A stretch of DNA of 13,479 nt from contig DASVSV010000587.1 in assembly GCA_036387915.1 (NCBI GenBank), positions 1 to 13,479 of the forward strand, in the 5' to 3' direction. The notes beneath the pieces are model-generated. The model had not been told where the DNA came from. It searched no databases and was given only the letters and a program-made list of their open reading frames with translations. Shown here piece after piece: positions 1 to 6,352 of this stretch (position 1 is its first letter; each line of letters opens with the position of its first letter). The stretch comes from QHVT01 sp036387915. Lineage in GTDB: Bacteria; Acidobacteriota; Thermoanaerobaculia; Gp7-AA8. Position numbers and translations under genes: made by a program.

Positions 1-54
1 ATCCGTGGCGCCCCCCTGCCGCCCAGGTCCCTCGACTCGACGCTCGGGATGACA
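1..54. repeat. Partial copy of a dispersed palindromic repeat (right arm)
   Basis: Bases 22-54 closely match the right arm of the palindrome at 2104-2216, including the terminal word CGCTCGGGATGACA and the preceding GACTCGA. The left arm would lie outside the window. This shows that at least two copies of the element occur within about 2.2 kb, both in gaps beside coding sequence. Bases 55-121 hold nothing I recognise. Confidence 0.7.
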
Positions 55-121
55 GCAAAGTCAAAGGCGCCGTCGCCGTCACGAAACCCGCGTCCCCTGA
101 TCTGAACCGCTGGTCAATCCT

Positions 122-129
122 GCTACACT
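122..129 (+). promoter_or_regulatory. Possible extended -10 box close to a GTG start
   Basis: The word TGCTACACT (121-129) resembles an extended -10 element, with TACACT at 124-129. The GTG start at 141 lies only 11 nt further on and no Shine-Dalgarno sequence is visible between them. If the box is used, the mRNA would have almost no leader. No good -35 box is seen at 17 nt spacing (TCTGAA at 101-106), so this is tentative. Confidence 0.35.
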
Positions 130-140
130 CGCCCGCGCCC

Positions 141-1043
141 GTGCCGTCCGCCCGCCGCGCCGCGATCCTGCTGCTGCTCACGCTCTCGCTGCTTGCCTCC
201 TGCAAGCGGAAGCCGTCCATTCCGCCCGACGTGATCGCACGCGTGAACGACCGCATGCTCACGCTCGCGGACTTCAAACGCTACCTCGACCGCAACGCCG
301 GCACCGAGCTCGCGCAGCTCACCCCCGAAGTCGCGAGCGCGATGCTCGACCAGTTCGTCGAGGAGATCATCGTCTCCGAGTACGCGGCGTCGCACGGCGT
401 CGAAGTCCCCGCGGAAAAGATCGCCGAGGCCGTGCGTACGCAGGCCGGCACGACGGTCATCGAGAAACGCGACGAGATGCGCCGCGAGAAGCTGATCGCC
501 AACCTCACCGCGCAGATCCCCGAGCCGGACGACGCCGAGATCCAGACCTACTACCAGCAGCACCAGAGCGAGTTCCGCAGCGGCGAGGAAGTGCGCGTGC
601 GCCAGATCCTTGTCCATGACGAGACCATCGCCAAAGACATCCAGCAGAAGCTGAAGGCGGGGGCGAACTTCGGCGAGCTTTCGGCCGAGTTTTCCCGCGC
701 GCCGAACGCCAAGCGCGGCGGCGAGATCGGCTACGTCAGCCGCGGCGAGGTCCCGAAAATGTTCGAGGACCAGATCTTCCGCCTGCAGCCGGGCCAGGTC
801 AGCGAGATCATCGGCACCGACTCGAGCTACCACATCTTCAAGGTGGAGGAGCGCCGTCCCGCCGGAATGCTCGATTTGCAGGCCGCCGCGCCCGTCATCC
901 ACGCCCGCCTGCGCGAGGAGCGTATCCGCGAGCGTCTGGCTCAGCTCGTCGCCGCCAGCCGCCGCGACATGACCATCGCCGTCCTCACGCGCCGGCTCCC
1001 CTTCCGCTACTCCGGCGCGCTCCCCCTGGCGGGAAACGAATGA
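141..1043 (+). CDS. PpiC/SurA-type peptidyl-prolyl isomerase lipoprotein
   Basis: This 300-residue protein is a probable periplasmic foldase that catalyses cis-trans isomerisation at proline bonds of exported proteins. It starts with GTG. A lipoprotein leader is clear: positive residues, a Leu-rich stretch, then LLASC with Cys21 as the likely lipidated residue. Residues about 30-130 form a SurA-N-like helical region (VNDRMLTLADFKRYL). A parvulin (PpiC) domain covers about 151-239, with VRVRQILVHDE, the glycine-rich KRGGEIGYVSRGE, and FRLQPGQVSEII before the closing HIFKVEERR strand. The combination of lipid anchor and parvulin resembles PrsA/PpiD-type foldases. The next gene encodes a second protein of the same general type, so the two probably act on the same secretory clientele. 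The last three codons and the stop lie in the first copy of a 14-bp repeat. Confidence 0.9.
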   Translation: MPSARRAAILLLLTLSLLASCKRKPSIPPDVIARVNDRMLTLADFKRYLDRNAGTELAQLTPEVASAMLDQFVEEIIVSEYAASHGVEVPAEKIAEAVRTQAGTTVIEKRDEMRREKLIANLTAQIPEPDDAEIQTYYQQHQSEFRSGEEVRVRQILVHDETIAKDIQQKLKAGANFGELSAEFSRAPNAKRGGEIGYVSRGEVPKMFEDQIFRLQPGQVSEIIGTDSSYHIFKVEERRPAGMLDLQAAAPVIHARLREERIRERLAQLVAASRRDMTIAVLTRRLPFRYSGALPLAGNE

Positions 1044-1071
1044 CGGGAAACGAATGACCGGAAACGAATAA
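1030..1071 (+). repeat. Three tandem 14-bp repeats with stops in all three frames
   Basis: The unit CGGGAAACGAATGA occurs at 1030-1043 and 1044-1057, and as CCGGAAACGAATAA at 1058-1071. Because 14 is not a multiple of three, the stop codons at 1041 (TGA), 1055 (TGA) and 1069 (TAA) fall in the three different forward frames. The first copy supplies the stop of the upstream lipoprotein gene. Confidence 0.85.
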
Positions 1072-1122
1072 ACCCGGCCGGAACTTGTTCTGTCTACGAC
1101 TCGTCTCATCTTGAGCAACCGC

Positions 1123-2100
1123 ATGAAAAAGACCATTCTCCTCACCGCCTTCGCCCTGAGCACGCTCAGCGCCTCCGCCGCCCAGCTCCTCGAGGGCATC
1201 GTCGTCCGCGTCGGGGACCGCATCGTGACGCGTACGCAGTACGAGCGCCGTATGCGCGACGCCTTCGCGGAAATCGATCGCACCGTCCCGGCCGACCAGG
1301 CCGCCGCGGCGCGCCAGGCCGTCCGCGAAAACCTCACCAATGAGCTCATCAACGAGCTCCTCCTCCGCGACCGCGCCGACCGCGTCGGCATCACGATCTC
1401 GGATGCCGAGGTGAAGGAAGCGATCAACCGCCTCAAGCAGCAGTACGGCATCACCACCGACGAGCAGTTCGACAGCTCGCTGGCTCAGTCCGGCCTGACT
1501 CGGGGCGAGATGGAAGCGCGCCTCCGCGAGACGCTCGTCGGCCAGAAGCTCTTCTCCCGCGAGCTCCGCAGCCGCAGCGATCTCTCCGACCCCGAGCTGC
1601 GCGAGCGCTACAACCGCGAGAAGGAGCAGTTCCGCCTCCCGGAGCGCGCCCGCCTGCGCGAGATCGTCATCCTCAAGCCCGAGGATGCGTCGAAAACGGC
1701 CGAGGCGCGGCAGCGCGCCGTCGAAGTCGCCGAAGCCGCGCGCAAGCCCGGCACCGACTTCACTAACCTCGCCTCCACGATGTCCGAATCCGGCTCCCGC
1801 GAAAAAGGCGGCGACCTCGGCGAAGTAGCCAAGGGCGACCTCGTGGCCGATCTCGACCGCGCCGTCTTCAACGCCACCAACGGCACCGTCGTCGGCCCGA
1901 TCGAGACCAAGTCCGCCTGGCACGTCCTCCTCGTCGAGCAGCGCCTCCCCTCCGAGGTGCCGGGCTTCGAGTCGGTCAAAGACCGCCTCCGCCGCGACGC
2001 CAGCGAAGAAACCTTCCAGCGCGACTACAAGACCTACATCGAGAACCTCCGCAAAGACGCCTTCATCGAGATCCACGAGGAAATGATCCCGAAGTCGTAA
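1123..2100 (+). CDS. SurA-like periplasmic peptidyl-prolyl isomerase/chaperone
   Basis: From the ATG at 1123 the product is 325 residues and begins with a textbook leader peptide (MKKTILLTAFALSTLSASA), probably cut near residue 19-20. A TTG at 1111 is in frame, but it would place four extra residues before the leader, so the ATG is preferred. Residues about 22-150 are a SurA-N-type helical chaperone domain (VVRVGDRIVTRTQYE; NELINELLLRDRADRVGI). A parvulin domain covers about 175-276 (ARLREIVILKPEDAS, GSREKGGDLGEVAKGDL, GPIETKSAWHVLLVEQRLP). There is one parvulin domain, against two in E. coli SurA. The gap from the previous gene is short, so the two isomerase genes may be co-transcribed. The likely role is folding or escort of outer-membrane or other exported proteins, inferred from the family. 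Confidence 0.9.
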   Translation: MKKTILLTAFALSTLSASAAQLLEGIVVRVGDRIVTRTQYERRMRDAFAEIDRTVPADQAAAARQAVRENLTNELINELLLRDRADRVGITISDAEVKEAINRLKQQYGITTDEQFDSSLAQSGLTRGEMEARLRETLVGQKLFSRELRSRSDLSDPELRERYNREKEQFRLPERARLREIVILKPEDASKTAEARQRAVEVAEAARKPGTDFTNLASTMSESGSREKGGDLGEVAKGDLVADLDRAVFNATNGTVVGPIETKSAWHVLLVEQRLPSEVPGFESVKDRLRRDASEETFQRDYKTYIENLRKDAFIEIHEEMIPKS

Positions 2101-2103
2101 ACC

Positions 2104-2216
2104 TGTCATCCCGAGCGTGAGTCGAGGGACCTGGGCGGGTGGGGACGCGCTGCACATGCGCACGAGCCAGGCCTCCCCACCCACCCGGGTCCCGCGACTC
2201 GACGCTCGGGATGACA
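2104..2216. repeat. Large imperfect palindrome downstream of the SurA-like gene
   Basis: Outer arms TGTCATCCCGAGCG (2104-2117) and CGCTCGGGATGACA (2203-2216) are perfectly complementary. Pairing continues inward with a few mismatches and one indel to about 2145 and 2174, leaving a loop of roughly 28 nt. It begins 4 nt after the stop codon, so its transcript would fold into a long hairpin and could act as a 3' boundary. The right arm recurs at 22-54. No protein with a plausible function is encoded here. Confidence 0.8.
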
Positions 2217-2328
2217 TCTCCCCTCACCGCATCTCCCCCTCTTTCCTCTTTCCTCTTTCCTCTTCTCTTTCCTCGCGACTCATCCCTCGCACCTCATCCC
2301 TCATCCCTTTCTCATCTCCACCCCTCGT
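2217..2328. repeat. 112-nt pyrimidine-rich tract with CTCTTTC and CTCATCCC words
   Basis: The plus strand is almost purely C and T from 2217 to 2328. It contains three head-to-tail heptamers (CTCTTTC) around 2239-2262 and several CTCATCCC-like words around 2278-2310. It lies immediately beyond the palindrome and upstream of the sirtuin gene. From 2329 to 2429 I see only ordinary sequence, including an isolated TTGACA at 2401-2406 with no matching -10 box at normal spacing. Confidence 0.7.
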
Positions 2329-2429
2329 ATCCCGACTGCACAAGTTTCGTTGCCCTCGGACATCCCGAATCCCCCTCTGCGGTAGATTCCGTAGGCTCCC
2401 TTGACAGCGCCCGCTGAAAATGGCGTGTC

Positions 2430-3151
2430 ATGAGCAGCCTCGAAGAAGCGATCCGCGCCATCCACGATCTCCGCCCCCGCAGCGTCGTCGCGTTCACCGG
2501 CGCGGGCGTCTCCGCGGGCAGCGGCATCCCGACGTTCCGCGGCCCCGGAGGGCTGTGGCGCAACTTCCGTCCCGAGGAGCTGGCGACGCCGGAGGCATTC
2601 CGCCGCGATCCCGCGCTGGTGTGGAGTGGTACGAGTGGCGCCGCACGCTGATCCGCGAGGCGCAGCCGAACGCCGCGCACTTGGCCATCGCACGCCTGCC
2701 CGGCGCGATCGTCGTCACGCAGAACGTCGACGGACTGCACGCGCGCGCCGGGTCGCAGGATGTGATCGAGCTGCACGGCAACATCTTTCGCGTGCGCTGC
2801 ATGCGCGAGCACGTGACGCAGGTCCGCGAGGAGCCGTTCGCGGAGCTTCCGCCCCACTGCACGTGCGGCGCGCTGCTGCGGCCCGACGTGGTCTGGTTCG
2901 GCGAGTCGCTGCCGCAGGAGGAAGTCACGCGCGCCGTCGGTGCGATTCACTCCACCGACCTGCTCCTCGTCATCGGGACGTCCGGCGTCGTCTATCCCGC
3001 CGCCGGTTTCGTGACGATGCACGAGGGGCTGTCGATCGAGGTCAATCCGGAGGCGAGCGCGCTCAGCTCCGCGTGCACCGTGGCCATTGCGGCGAAAGCG
3101 GATGACGCGCTGCCTCCGCTCGTCGAAGCCATCCTGGAGGCACGCGCATGA
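2430..3151 (+). pseudogene. cobB: Class III sirtuin (CobB-like NAD-dependent deacylase), frameshifted
   Basis: Sirtuins use NAD+ to remove acyl groups from lysines; the CobB/SIRT5 class also removes succinyl groups. The reading frame from ATG 2430 gives GAGVSAGSGIPTFRG (NAD pocket) up to Trp65. The remaining domain continues in a different frame from about 2624. It includes TQNVDGLH, the catalytic ELHGN histidine segment, RPDVVWFGESLPQ and VIGTSGVVYPAAGF. At 2622-2626 the bases are TGGAG where TGGGAG is expected, so one G is missing. With that base restored the protein is 241 residues and matches the E. coli CobB order DP-LV-x3-Y-x2-R without any gap, giving the class III Tyr68/Arg71 pair. 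The zinc region is atypical (VRCMREH and PHCTCG). The stop overlaps the radC start (ATGA). This is either a true recent pseudogene or a sequencing error in a short G run. The alternative ATG at 2420 leads only into the wrong frame. Confidence 0.85.
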
Positions 3152-3822
3152 CCTATCTCATCCGCGATCTGCCGCGCGACAACCGCCCCCGCGAGCGTCT
3201 GCTCGCGCACGGCGCCGAAGTCCTCTCCGATGCCGAGCTGCTCGCCGTGATCCTCGGCACGGGCGCGGCCGGTAAGAACGCGATTCATCTCGCGGAAGAG
3301 TTGCTCGACGGCGGCGTACCGGGCCTGCACAGCCGCGATCGCGCCGCGCTCCTGCGGGCGCGCGGGATGGGCCCGGCCAAAGTCGCACGCATCGCCGCGG
3401 TGCTGGAGATGTCGCGCCGTCTCGCCGCCGCGCCGTCGGGCGGACCGCCGCCGAAGTTCGAAACCGACGCCTTCGGCGCGAAGCTGGTCCGCGGCTACGG
3501 TCATCACGCGCAGGAACGCCTCGGCGCCGCGCTCCTCGACGCGCGCCATCGCGTGATGAAGCAGCGCGAGATCTTCGTCGGCACCGTGGACCGCGCCCTC
3601 GTCTCCACGCGCGACATCGTGCAGTACGCGCTGATCGAGCGCGCCAAGGCGGTGGTCATCTACCACAACCACCCCTCCGGAGACCCGACCCCCTCGGACG
3701 AAGACATCGTCTTCACAAAGATGCTCCGCCTGTCGCTGGCCATGGTCGACCTCGAGCTCGTCGACCACCTCGTCATCGGCGCCCACCGGTTTCAATCCAT
3801 GCGCACACGGGGCGAGTTGTGA
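3148..3822 (+). CDS. radC: RadC family JAMM-domain protein (UPF0758)
   Basis: The product has 224 residues, the usual RadC length. The N-terminal part carries the family opening (IRDLPRDNRPRERLLAHGAEVLSDAELLAVILGTG, about residues 4-39) and a helix-hairpin-helix-like segment near 70-90 (RGMGPAKVARIAAVLEMSRR). The C-terminal JAB1/MPN domain has Glu123, His173-x-His175, Ser183 and Asp186 in HNHPSGDPTPSDED, the complete JAMM metal site. Members were long called DNA-repair proteins, but the role is unsettled; the fold suggests a zinc-dependent isopeptidase- or peptidase-like activity. The start overlaps the sirtuin stop as ATGA, which suggests translational coupling. Such coupling would suffer if the sirtuin frameshift is real. 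A hairpin plus T run follows 20 bases downstream. Confidence 0.93.
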   Translation: MTYLIRDLPRDNRPRERLLAHGAEVLSDAELLAVILGTGAAGKNAIHLAEELLDGGVPGLHSRDRAALLRARGMGPAKVARIAAVLEMSRRLAAAPSGGPPPKFETDAFGAKLVRGYGHHAQERLGAALLDARHRVMKQREIFVGTVDRALVSTRDIVQYALIERAKAVVIYHNHPSGDPTPSDEDIVFTKMLRLSLAMVDLELVDHLVIGAHRFQSMRTRGEL

Positions 3823-3841
3823 GAGGAGCGTTTTATGGAGT

Positions 3842-3864
3842 GCGGCGGCCTGGCCGCCGCTTTT
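3842..3864 (+). terminator. Likely intrinsic terminator of radC
   Basis: GCGGCGG (3842-3848) pairs with CCGCCGC (3854-3860) across a five-base loop and is followed by TTTTAT. It lies 20 bp after the radC stop and forms part of the left arm of the larger palindrome, so a repeat element appears to supply the terminator. Confidence 0.6.
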
Positions 3865-3935
3865 ATATTCGCGACCCTCACGCCGGGACGCACCCAAATG
3901 CCAGGTTGCTCCCGAATACGAAAGCCGCGGCTAAG

Positions 3936-4200
3936 GGAGGGTGTCTCAAAACTGTCGTTGTGCTTTGTCACGCCGGAGGCGTGACGTAGGGTAGCCGGTG
4001 GTAAGCGCCGACGGCGCGCCACCACCGGATCCGTCGGACATCATCTCCGACCCCGGAGGGGTCGCGTACGGCACCCTTTCACGGTGCGAATCGTTGTCGC
4101 ACCATTACCGGTGGTGGCGCGCCTTCGGCGCTTACCACCGGCTACGGTACGCCACGCCTCCGGCGTGAGAACCCGGAGAGAACCGTTTGAGACACCCTCC
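3936..4200. mobile_element. 265-bp MITE-like element with 15-bp inverted ends and TAAG duplication
   Basis: The ends are perfect 15-bp inverted repeats, GGAGGGTGTCTCAAA at 3936-3950 and its complement at 4186-4200. The element is flanked by direct TAAG copies at 3932-3935 and 4201-4204. Inside, a 60-nt arm at 3969-4028 matches the reverse complement of 4108-4167 at 56 of 60 positions. Shorter hairpins occur too: CACGCCGGAGGCGTG (3969-3983), GACCCCGGAGGGGTC (4049-4063), and GCACC/GGTGC (4071-4087). There is no transposase frame, so it would need an enzyme supplied from elsewhere. The transposon family is unknown; the TAAG repeat is only loosely compatible with 4-bp duplicators such as IS5-like elements. 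Confidence 0.8.
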
Positions 4201-4237
4201 TAAGGCCGCCGCACTCCATAAACGCTGCGAGGGATGC

Positions 4238-5335
4238 TCAGGTCGTAACCGTTTCCGTCGCGTGCACCGGGGAGATCCAGCCGAAGCGGTCCGGGGCGGT
4301 GCCGAACTGGATGGCCTGGATTTCGTCGAAGAGGCGTCTGGTGATGGGGCCGAGTTTGCCGCCGCCGACTTCGAACGTGCGGCCGTCTTCGAAAACGAGC
4401 TCGCTGATGCCGACCACCGTCGCGGCGGTGCCGCAGGCGATGGCCTCGGTAATCGAGCCCGACTGAATGCCGGCCACGACGGCGTCGATGTCGATGTCCT
4501 CTTCGCGAGCCGGGATGCCGAGGGTGGGACCGAGCTGCAGGAGACTGGCGCGCGTGACGCCGGGGAGGATCGTGCCGTTCAGCGTCGGCGTGATCAGCTC
4601 TCCGTCGCGCACGAAGAAGACGTTCATGCCGCCGAGCTCCTCGACGCGCTGGCGCCGCGCCGCGTCGAGATACAGCACCTGGCTGCAGCCTCTCTGCTTC
4701 GCGTCGGTGATGGTCTTGAGCGTGACCGCGTAATTCGCGGCGGCCTTCACGGCCCCGGTGCCGCCGGGCGCGGCGCGCGACGTCGACTGCTCGACGAACA
4801 CCCGCACGGTGCCGGTGCCGGCCAGCATCTCTTTAAAGTACGCGCCGGACGGCAGCGTGATGACGTAAAACAGGAACTCGTTCGAGCTGCGGACGCCGAG
4901 GGCGGCCTCGGTGCCGATCATGGTGGGGCGAATGTAGAGCGTGCCGGGCGCCTCGGGCACGAAGGCACGCTCGACGTCGACGAGGCGGTGCACCGCTTCG
5001 AGGAAGAGCTCCTCCCCGACCGCGGGCATACCCATCCGCGCCGCGGACGTGTCGAAGCGGTGCGCGTTCATCTCGGGACGGAACAGCGCCAGCTTGTCGT
5101 CGCTGTGGCGATAGGCCTTGAGCCCTTCGAAGATGGCCTGACCGTAATGAAAGACGTTCGCGGCCGGGTGCATCGAGAAGCGATGCAGCGCCTCGATCCG
5201 CGGGTCGTGCCACTTACCGCCGCGGTACTCGGCGATGAAGAAGTTCGACGTGCAGGCCCGCCCGAACTCGATGTCTTTCGGGTCGAGCGAGTAAGGGGCG
5301 GTTCTCTGCGCAGAGAGGTTGCCGATTCTGATCAC
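4238..5335 (-). CDS. ilvE: Branched-chain amino-acid aminotransferase (type II, fold-type IV PLP enzyme)
   Basis: The enzyme transfers the amino group between glutamate and the 2-oxo acids of leucine, isoleucine and valine, the last step of their synthesis. The 365-residue length fits the longer, eukaryote-like IlvE group rather than the roughly 310-residue E. coli type. Visible signatures are FHYGQAIFEGLKAYR (62-76), FRPEMNAHRF (85-94), the lysine that should carry pyridoxal phosphate, Lys197 in GGTGAVKAAANYA, EELGGMNVFFV (232-242) and NGTILPGVTR (253-262). The start is GTG at 5335, preceded by AAGGA at a good distance; the N-terminus then begins at the usual place for the group. A candidate promoter lies at 5383-5412. 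The gene is convergent with radC and ends just inside the nested repeat region, which probably provides its 3' end. Confidence 0.95.
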   Translation of the reverse strand: MIRIGNLSAQRTAPYSLDPKDIEFGRACTSNFFIAEYRGGKWHDPRIEALHRFSMHPAANVFHYGQAIFEGLKAYRHSDDKLALFRPEMNAHRFDTSAARMGMPAVGEELFLEAVHRLVDVERAFVPEAPGTLYIRPTMIGTEAALGVRSSNEFLFYVITLPSGAYFKEMLAGTGTVRVFVEQSTSRAAPGGTGAVKAAANYAVTLKTITDAKQRGCSQVLYLDAARRQRVEELGGMNVFFVRDGELITPTLNGTILPGVTRASLLQLGPTLGIPAREEDIDIDAVVAGIQSGSITEAIACGTAATVVGISELVFEDGRTFEVGGGKLGPITRRLFDEIQAIQFGTAPDRFGWISPVHATETVTT

Positions 5336-5382
5336 GTGCGGTTCCTTCTTGACGCGCGGCGTGACTCCTCCGTCGCCGTGCC

Positions 5383-5412
5383 ACGATATCCCCGTCAGCC
5401 TCGTCGTTTCAA
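5383..5412 (-). promoter_or_regulatory. Candidate sigma70-type promoter for ilvE
   Basis: On the minus strand TTGAAA (5412-5407) and TATCGT (5388-5383) are separated by 18 bp. This would start the transcript near 5376, about 40 nt ahead of the GTG start. The mirrored GAGGAACTCC array begins 15 bp upstream of the -35 box. Confidence 0.45.
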
Positions 5413-5426
5413 GCCGATCGTTACGG

Positions 5427-5504
5427 AGTTCCTCGGGTTGCTCGGGGTTCCTCGGAGTTCCTCGGCGTGTACAAGGCCGAGGAACCGAGGAACTCCGAGG
5501 AACT
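5427..5504. repeat. Mirrored GAGGAACTCC word array, copy 1
   Basis: The left half (5427-5465) repeats AGTTCCTCGG-like words and the right half (5476-5504) repeats the complement GAGGAACTCC, with GTGTACAAG-like sequence between them. Transcripts of either strand would fold into a hairpin. It lies in the divergent gap between ilvE and the SDR gene. The same words recur at 8094-8181. There are no unique spacers, so it is not a CRISPR array. Confidence 0.8.
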
Positions 5505-5550
5505 GACTCCCTACACTACGGAACTCGATCCCTTCACGACGGATGCCCGC

Positions 5551-5556
5551 TACACT
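5551..5556 (+). promoter_or_regulatory. Possible -10 box for the SDR gene
   Basis: CGCTACACT ends 13 nt before the ATG at 5570, with no Shine-Dalgarno sequence between. The arrangement is the same as at 121-141: a TACACT box directly followed by a start codon. No convincing -35 box is present. Confidence 0.3.
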
Positions 5557-5569
5557 TCGCGCCGCAGCG

Positions 5570-6352
5570 ATGAACCTCTCGAAGAAAACAGTTGTCATTA
5601 CCGGTGCATCGAGCGGGATCGGACGCGCCACCGCGCTCGAGATGGCCCGCCGCGGCGCCAACGTCGTGCTGGCCGCGCGCAGAGTCGAGCGACTCGAAGA
5701 AGTTGCCGCCGAATGCCGAGCGCTCGGAGTGACGGCGCTGTCAGTCACCACTGACGTCACCAAACCCGAGGATTGTCGCCGCCTCATCGATGCGGTCGGC
5801 TCTGTCGACGTGCTCGTGAACAACGCCGGCTTCGCGCTCTTCGCCGCGGTGGCCGAGGCGAATGCTGACGGTCTGCGCGAGATGATGGAGACGAACTACT
5901 TCGGCACCGTTCACTGCACGCAGGCCGTGCTGCCGCAGATGCTCGCGCGCCGCGAGGGAACGATCGTCAACGTCGCCTCCATCGCCGGACTGATGGGCTA
6001 CGCGCGCATGGGCGGCTACTGCGCGACGAAGTTCGCGCTGGTCGGCTTCACCGAGGCATTGCGCGACGAGGTGATCGGAAGCGGCGTGAAAGTCGCACTG
6101 GTGTGCCCCGGCACGACCGACACGGATTTTTTCGTGAAGGCCGAAAAGGGGAAGATGCCCGGCGCGTCGCGGCTCATGCCGGCCGTGACGGCGGAACGGG
6201 TCGCGCGGGCGGTCTGCGACGCGGCCGAGGACGGCCGCTACCGACGCATCCTGCCCGTGCTCGCCGCGATCTACATGCGCATGAAAGAAGTCTTCCCGCG
6301 ATTCGCACACGCTCTCTTCCGCCGCACCTCCGCGCTCATGGAGCGCCGCTGA
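5570..6352 (+). CDS. Classical short-chain dehydrogenase/reductase (SDR)
   Basis: This is a 260-residue NAD(P)-dependent oxidoreductase. The Rossmann cofactor motif TGASSGIG is at residues 11-18, NNAG at 84-87, Asn109 in METNYFG, Ser137 in NVASIAG, and the catalytic YCATK with Tyr150 and Lys154. Arg37/Arg38 after the second strand (AARRVERLEE) favour NADP(H), by family precedent. The C-terminal part is basic and partly hydrophobic (IYMRMKEVFPRFAHALFRR), as in membrane-associated SDRs acting on lipophilic substrates; the substrate cannot be told from the sequence. An upstream ATG at 5543 would add nine residues with no similarity to the family, so 5570 is preferred. The stop overlaps the rhomboid start in TGATG, so the two genes are probably translated from one mRNA. 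Confidence 0.9.
   Translation: MNLSKKTVVITGASSGIGRATALEMARRGANVVLAARRVERLEEVAAECRALGVTALSVTTDVTKPEDCRRLIDAVGSVDVLVNNAGFALFAAVAEANADGLREMMETNYFGTVHCTQAVLPQMLARREGTIVNVASIAGLMGYARMGGYCATKFALVGFTEALRDEVIGSGVKVALVCPGTTDTDFFVKAEKGKMPGASRLMPAVTAERVARAVCDAAEDGRYRRILPVLAAIYMRMKEVFPRFAHALFRRTSALMERR

Larger units (their letters stand above)
3828..4225. repeat. Older palindromic element, interrupted by an insertion
   Basis: The left arm 3828-3871 pairs with a split right arm made of 3913-3935 and 4205-4225. Removing 3936-4200 plus one TAAG joins the two pieces into a 44-nt arm complementary to the left arm with only a few mismatches. This leaves an element of about 129 bp with a central loop of 41 nt (3872-3912). 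The outermost match reads ATGGAGTGCGGCGGCC on the left (3835-3850) and its complement ending near 4218 on the right. It fills the space between convergent radC and ilvE, and probably serves as a bidirectional 3' boundary. No coding sequence is visible in this gap of about 415 bp. Confidence 0.85.

Noticed and set aside
1111..1122. TTG start for the SurA-like gene
   Set aside because: The ATG at 1123 begins a standard leader peptide directly; the extra residues add nothing.
123..1457. Long open frame on the minus strand opposite the first isomerase gene
   Set aside because: It is antisense to well-supported coding sequence, Arg/Ala-biased, and has no recognisable domain; such frames are common in GC-rich DNA.
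985..2217. Long open frame on the minus strand opposite the SurA-like gene
   Set aside because: It runs through the 14-bp repeats and the palindrome and mirrors the codon pattern of the real gene on the other strand.
2139..2417. Small frames in the gap before the sirtuin
   Set aside because: They consist of palindrome and pyrimidine-tract sequence and code low-complexity Ser/Pro/Leu.
2401..2429. TTGACA at 2401 as a -35 box for the sirtuin
   Set aside because: No -10-like hexamer occurs at 16-18 bp, and the site would start transcription inside the gene.
2618..2630. Programmed frameshift in the sirtuin gene
   Set aside because: The bases are not a slippery heptamer and no stimulator is visible; a lost G explains the change more simply.
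2420..2650. ATG at 2420 as the start of the sirtuin
   Set aside because: It is in frame with the downstream part but the first about 68 codons lack sirtuin motifs, while the other frame contains GAGVSAGSGIPTFRG.
4187..5506. 439-codon frame on the plus strand opposite ilvE
   Set aside because: ilvE on the minus strand has all family motifs; the opposite frame has none and begins and ends inside repeats.
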